Part shown: in pieces, positions 27,062-30,288 of the stretch
Layout: each line of letters opens with the position of its first letter
Position numbering within the stretch: the stretch's first letter is position 1
NCBI GenBank assembly: GCA_001970955.1
Contig: MPUH01000898.1
Coordinates: forward strand, 1 to 30,288
DNA length: 30,288 nt
Source of the DNA: Stentor coeruleus
Lineage: Eukaryota; Ciliophora; Heterotrichea; Heterotrichida; Stentoridae
Direction: 5' to 3'
The notes under the pieces: model-generated
The model's input: only the letters and a program-made list of their open reading frames with translations
What the model was told of the DNA's origin: nothing
The model's database searches: none
Position numbers and translations under genes: made by a program

Positions 27062-29181
27062 AAAAAACTATGTGACTTCCATGTCGACATAGGCATTTTT
27101 AATCTTGACCCTTCCTGTGGGTTACTTTTTTCCCTTTCCACCTCTTTAAAATGAGTATCTTTAACAACCTCAAGTCTATTAAGTGACCTACTATTAATCA
27201 GTCTTTCATCAAATTTTTGTAATCTAATCTCATCATGTGAATCTTGTTCCTTATCACTTTCAGATTGTTCTAAAAACTCATCAATCCTTGACATACTAGC
27301 TGATTTCATTGACCCTTTTTCAAAAAAATCATCTTCCTTCAAATTGAAACTTCCAATTTTATCAATAAGCCCTACATCTTGGTATATATCAATAGGGTCT
27401 CTTTCTGAGCCAATAACATTAGCAGCTTTATATTCTAGATTTTTATACCTTTTCGACCTAGTCCCATCAACCATATACTTACTTATAACTTTAGACTTCC
27501 CTTGTCGTGCTTTAAGCCATTTGGATTTTGTTTGATCATCATTATAATTTATAAGGTATTTCTTACAAGCTGTTGCAACATGTCCAATCTCACTACATAA
27601 AAAGCATTTTATACCTAATATAGATAAATCTTCCCTTTGACATTGATTATAAATATACTCACAAATCCTATGAGCTTCAGGGTTCCTTTCTAACAAACCC
27701 TCCATGTTTTCTCTAGTTAATGATAGAGTTTCAACAAATTCAATACATCTAGATGAGCAGCATCTAGGTTTCAATGTAAATAACGATATTTCACCAAAGT
27801 AATTCCCTTGTTGAAGTTCTCTGAATATAGATTGAGTTTCACTATGATATAATTCAATAAGCCCATTTTGTATAAAATACATAGTTGTACTTTTTTCCCC
27901 TTGTTCGAAAACTACATCGCTTGGGGCAAATGTTTTTGGGTCTAAAAGCTTAGTTAATTGAAGAAGAAAATGTTTTTGGAAATTATTAAAAATTGGACAT
28001 ACACATAAAGTCTGTCCACGAGTATGAACAAAAATCTCTTCTCTTAAAGGTTCAGAAAGTAAACCAAGTATTTCATTTTCACCCATTAAAGATTGTTTTA
28101 AATGATCCCAGATATAATCTAAATATCTTCGTGCTCTAAAACGTAGCTCATTTGGTAGTTTTTGATTTTTCATATAAGCATTTATAGCTACACATTGCTC
28201 ACGATAGATGTTTTGATCAGCTGTTTGTTTAGATACTAAACCTCCGATACTACCAATTGTATAAGCAAACATTGCACAAGCTACACCCATTGCTACAATT
28301 GCAAAAGTGATTTCATTGTTGGTTACGGGGGAAATGTCTCCATAGCCAACTGTGGCCATAGTAGTGAAAGCCCAATATAAAGATGTGACATAAATCTCAA
28401 AGTTGTCTCCAGTTTCGAAGTAGGCACGGGTTATCCAGGTTTCAGGATGAGTTTGTGAGTCTATATACGATATATAATACCATAAACAAGCAGTCCAATG
28501 GGCAATCATATACGCAAAAATAACTAATTTTGAGAACACTAAAATGCTAGCTAAAAAGTGACTGGAAATATAATCTTCAATCTCAATTAAAATCTTCTTC
28601 AACTTTGCTAATCTTAAAAGCCTTAAAATTCTATAAAACCTCAATATCCTCAACAACTGCGCTGCACTCGTAACTTTACTATCAGAACTTGGATCAGAAA
28701 TAACTATATCATAAGGAAAAGTGCTCAATAAATCAATCCAAAACCAGTATTTAAGATAATTTCTTGATATCTCTTTTCTTGATGCTACAATAGAACCTCC
28801 TTGATAATATGCAGTATTAAATGACATAAGAATGTCTATAAAGAAAAAAACTGTGACGAAAATGTCAATTTTTTTCCAAATAGTCAAATCTGTGACAATA
28901 AAAGCTAGAAAAAATGGGATTGTTAAAGCTTGGTAAAAGATAATTAGAAATGCGGCTATATCCCAAGCTAATTTCCAACTACTTTCAGGATGGAAAATCC
29001 ATTTACTCTTTTCAGTTTCTTCGTCAGCGCTAGCGCTGACAGGAAAAAATTCTTCTTTTGTCATATTTTTGACTGGGAGGAGAAGCTTGTTAGTTGTTTC
29101 TTGATCTGGGGCGAATTGGGAAATTTCCATGAGGGAAGTAGAAGACCAGCGTCGTTTGTATGAAGCATTAAGTCCTTTCAT
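27043..29181 (-). CDS. Second cyclic-nucleotide-binding K+ channel with zinc knuckle
   Basis: This is a paralogue of the 21703-23961 channel with the same order of parts. It has S1 to S6 with a basic S4 (LLRILRFYRILRLLRLAKLK), the filter GYGD at residues 279-282 (counted from the 29181 start), a C-linker (FRARRYLDYIWDHLKQ), a cyclic-nucleotide-binding domain with FGEISLFTLKPR keeping the Glu and Arg ligand contacts, and a CCHC zinc knuckle (C526, C529, H534, C539; CFLCSEIGHVATAC). The acidic and basic tail differs from its sister. I chose the ATG at 29181 (712 aa). An ATG at 29256 adds 25 residues but lies in a tandemly duplicated flank. The stop is TAA. It points toward its paralogue, with two other genes between, so the pair is an inverted duplication if it is local. 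Confidence 0.92.
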   Translation of the reverse strand: MKGLNASYKRRWSSTSLMEISQFAPDQETTNKLLLPVKNMTKEEFFPVSASADEETEKSKWIFHPESSWKLAWDIAAFLIIFYQALTIPFFLAFIVTDLTIWKKIDIFVTVFFFIDILMSFNTAYYQGGSIVASRKEISRNYLKYWFWIDLLSTFPYDIVISDPSSDSKVTSAAQLLRILRFYRILRLLRLAKLKKILIEIEDYISSHFLASILVFSKLVIFAYMIAHWTACLWYYISYIDSQTHPETWITRAYFETGDNFEIYVTSLYWAFTTMATVGYGDISPVTNNEITFAIVAMGVACAMFAYTIGSIGGLVSKQTADQNIYREQCVAINAYMKNQKLPNELRFRARRYLDYIWDHLKQSLMGENEILGLLSEPLREEIFVHTRGQTLCVCPIFNNFQKHFLLQLTKLLDPKTFAPSDVVFEQGEKSTTMYFIQNGLIELYHSETQSIFRELQQGNYFGEISLFTLKPRCCSSRCIEFVETLSLTRENMEGLLERNPEAHRICEYIYNQCQREDLSILGIKCFLCSEIGHVATACKKYLINYNDDQTKSKWLKARQGKSKVISKYMVDGTRSKRYKNLEYKAANVIGSERDPIDIYQDVGLIDKIGSFNLKEDDFFEKGSMKSASMSRIDEFLEQSESDKEQDSHDEIRLQKFDERLINSRSLNRLEVVKDTHFKEVEREKSNPQEGSRLKMPMSTWKSHSFLIPKSE

Positions 29182-29215
29182 TATTATTTTTATATATTTT
29201 TTGAGGTTAATTAAT

Positions 29216-29387
29216 AGAGTAATTTGCTTTTGAAGAATTTTAAGGGGGAGATGCATAAGGGAAGAATGGATTTCGAAGTAAGGAAAAGGGTTTTTGATTA
29301 AGAGAGTAATTTGCTTTTGAAGAATTTAAGGGGGAGATGCATAAGGAAGAATGGATTTCGAAGTAAGGAAAAGGGTTTTTGATTAAG
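29216..29387. repeat. 87-bp tandem duplication upstream of the channel gene
   Basis: 29216-29302 and 29303-29387 are head-to-tail copies; the second lacks two single bases (AATTTTAAGGG against AATTTAAGGG, ATAAGGGAAG against ATAAGGAAG). It lies in the 5' flank of the minus-strand channel, so it may duplicate promoter sequence. No N is present. Confidence 0.88.
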
Positions 29388-29616
29388 AGAAGGAAGGCTT
29401 TGAGAAATGATAGAATAAGTTTTAAATAAGATTATAAGGATTTCTGATGATAGGTCCGAGGATTTTAGTTCATATTAAAATAGAGGTTATGATTTTAGGG
29501 GATGATTATATTATATAATTCCTATGGTTTCACATATTATTCCTCTTTAATAATTAAAATCTCTATCATTCTCAGTATATTCCATATTCAATATTTCAGT
29601 AACCCCAATATAAACA
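29388..29616. promoter_or_regulatory. Divergent promoter region of channel and CNBD protein
   Basis: This short region lies between the channel (-) and the CNBD protein (+). The + strand is G-rich on the left and C-rich, G-poor on the right (29521-29580: 12 C, 3 G), the usual divergent pattern here. It contains AT strings such as ATTATATTATATAATTCC. Shared control of the two genes is possible but not shown. Confidence 0.45.
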
Positions 29617-30288
29617 ATGGGTAAATGCGTAAGTATCAATAAAAGCCAAGACACAGAAACTCCTGCACAAGTTGAGCATAAGTCAATGATCTCTTCTTCA
29701 TCTCATAACCCAAACTCAAGTTCAAATCCAACACCTAAACATCCAGCAAGTTCCAACACAGAAAAAACTCAATCAAGATCTACCGCTTCAGGTTTACAAA
29801 GACAGTCAACAATCCGACCATCTGTAAAAAATCGTGTAGTCCAAGAATGTATAACAGCAATAATTTCTAACGACCAAATAAGTCAAAAATCCATCAAAGA
29901 TTTCCTAACAATCTTAAAACCTCACTTTCTTTTCTCAACAATCCCCGAAGATACAATCAAACAACTAATAAAACAAATGAAAACTTATATCCTAGAAGAA
30001 AATCAAATAGTATATAAACAAGGGAATATAGGGATTAATTTTTATATAGTCGAAAAAGGTAAACTTGAAGTTCTCGTCAATGACGAGTCAACTAAATTTC
30101 TCACATCAGGCAAATGCTTTGGAGAACTTGGGCTTATACAAGATAAAGAACGTAATTGTACGGTTTTGACTATAGAAAAAACGATTTTAAAAGGGATCGA
30201 CAGGAAGACTTATAAAGAAATAGTTGAGACAGTTAATGAGAAAAAACAAGGAGAAAACATGAATTTCATAGAAACAGTCCCAGTGTTT
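29617..30288 (+). CDS. Cyclic-nucleotide-binding protein, probably PKG-type kinase (5' part)
   Basis: The frame is open from ATG 29617 to the window edge (224 codons), so the gene continues beyond. The start MGKCVS suits N-myristoylation at Gly2 with palmitoylation at Cys4. A Ser/Thr/Pro-rich linker with a basic patch (GLQRQSTIRPS) may hold an autoinhibitory or phosphorylation site. A cyclic-nucleotide-binding domain begins near residue 105 (FLFSTIPEDTIKQL, YKQGNIGINFYIVEKGKLEV). Its phosphate-binding cassette FGELGLIQDKERNCTV has the key E170 and R179, so it should bind cGMP or cAMP. The layout fits cGMP-dependent protein kinases of ciliates. A PKA regulatory subunit is the alternative, and the missing C-terminus would decide. 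Confidence 0.8.
   Translation, partial: MGKCVSINKSQDTETPAQVEHKSMISSSSHNPNSSSNPTPKHPASSNTEKTQSRSTASGLQRQSTIRPSVKNRVVQECITAIISNDQISQKSIKDFLTILKPHFLFSTIPEDTIKQLIKQMKTYILEENQIVYKQGNIGINFYIVEKGKLEVLVNDESTKFLTSGKCFGELGLIQDKERNCTVLTIEKTILKGIDRKTYKEIVETVNEKKQGENMNFIETVPVF

Noticed and set aside
1..30288. tRNA or rRNA genes and CRISPR arrays
   Set aside because: I looked for GGTTCGA-type T-loops and spaced repeats on both strands and found only hits inside coding genes or the transposon.

Overview
The window looks like nuclear DNA of a heterotrich ciliate close to Stentor. The sequence is AT-rich and the genes are compact and almost intron-free. The only clear intron is 15 nt long (GT...TAG), inside the gene for ribosomal protein L38. 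All long reading frames use the standard code and end in TAA or TAG; the one TGA stop is followed directly by TAG. The genes are eukaryotic: EB1, eIF2B beta, RPL38, a FYVE-finger protein, cyclic-nucleotide-gated K+ channels, a cAMP-receptor-like GPCR and a theta-class GST. The species call is inference, because no rRNA or telomere is present.

Layout. 1-4.4 kb: minus-strand genes for a basic hypothetical protein (390-959) and a tight three-gene row (3849 to 1434) encoding an unknown protein, a four-helix membrane protein and a GPCR, spaced 31 and 39 nt apart. 4.4-6.1 kb: a wrecked ABCG transporter gene running straight into EB1. 6.2-8.1 kb: a pogo/Tigger-type Tc1/mariner transposon with 12-bp inverted repeats and a TA target duplication; its transposase is broken. 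8.2-11.6 kb: a long coiled-coil protein, a doubtful small membrane ORF and a theta GST. 11.6-13.1 kb: decayed DNA, a 78-bp tandem duplication and a 15-bp minisatellite. 13.2-17.6 kb: eIF2B beta, a TPX2-like microtubule protein, two hypothetical proteins and RPL38. 17.6-21.7 kb: mostly non-coding with two short gene remnants and a PH-FYVE gene. 21.7-29.2 kb: two paralogous cyclic-nucleotide-binding K+ channels facing each other, with a C2H2 finger gene and a hypothetical gene between them. 29.6 kb to the end: the start of an acylated cyclic-nucleotide-binding protein, probably a PKG-type kinase.

Several genes fit two themes, although shared regulation is not shown. One is microtubule biology (EB1, TPX2-like, coiled-coil protein). 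The other is cyclic-nucleotide and membrane signalling (cAMP-receptor-like GPCR, two CNBD channels, PKG-like protein).

The most unusual signals are: a strong sawtooth in GC skew, with C-rich/G-free stretches passing into G-rich/C-free stretches and abrupt resets that can fall inside an ORF; K+ channels carrying a CCHC zinc knuckle just after the cyclic-nucleotide domain; and a TA-bounded transposon whose left end folds back on itself. Six single Ns are each flanked by a direct duplication of 58-166 bp. These are unmerged contig overlaps, and two of them falsely split real genes (EB1 and the coiled-coil protein).
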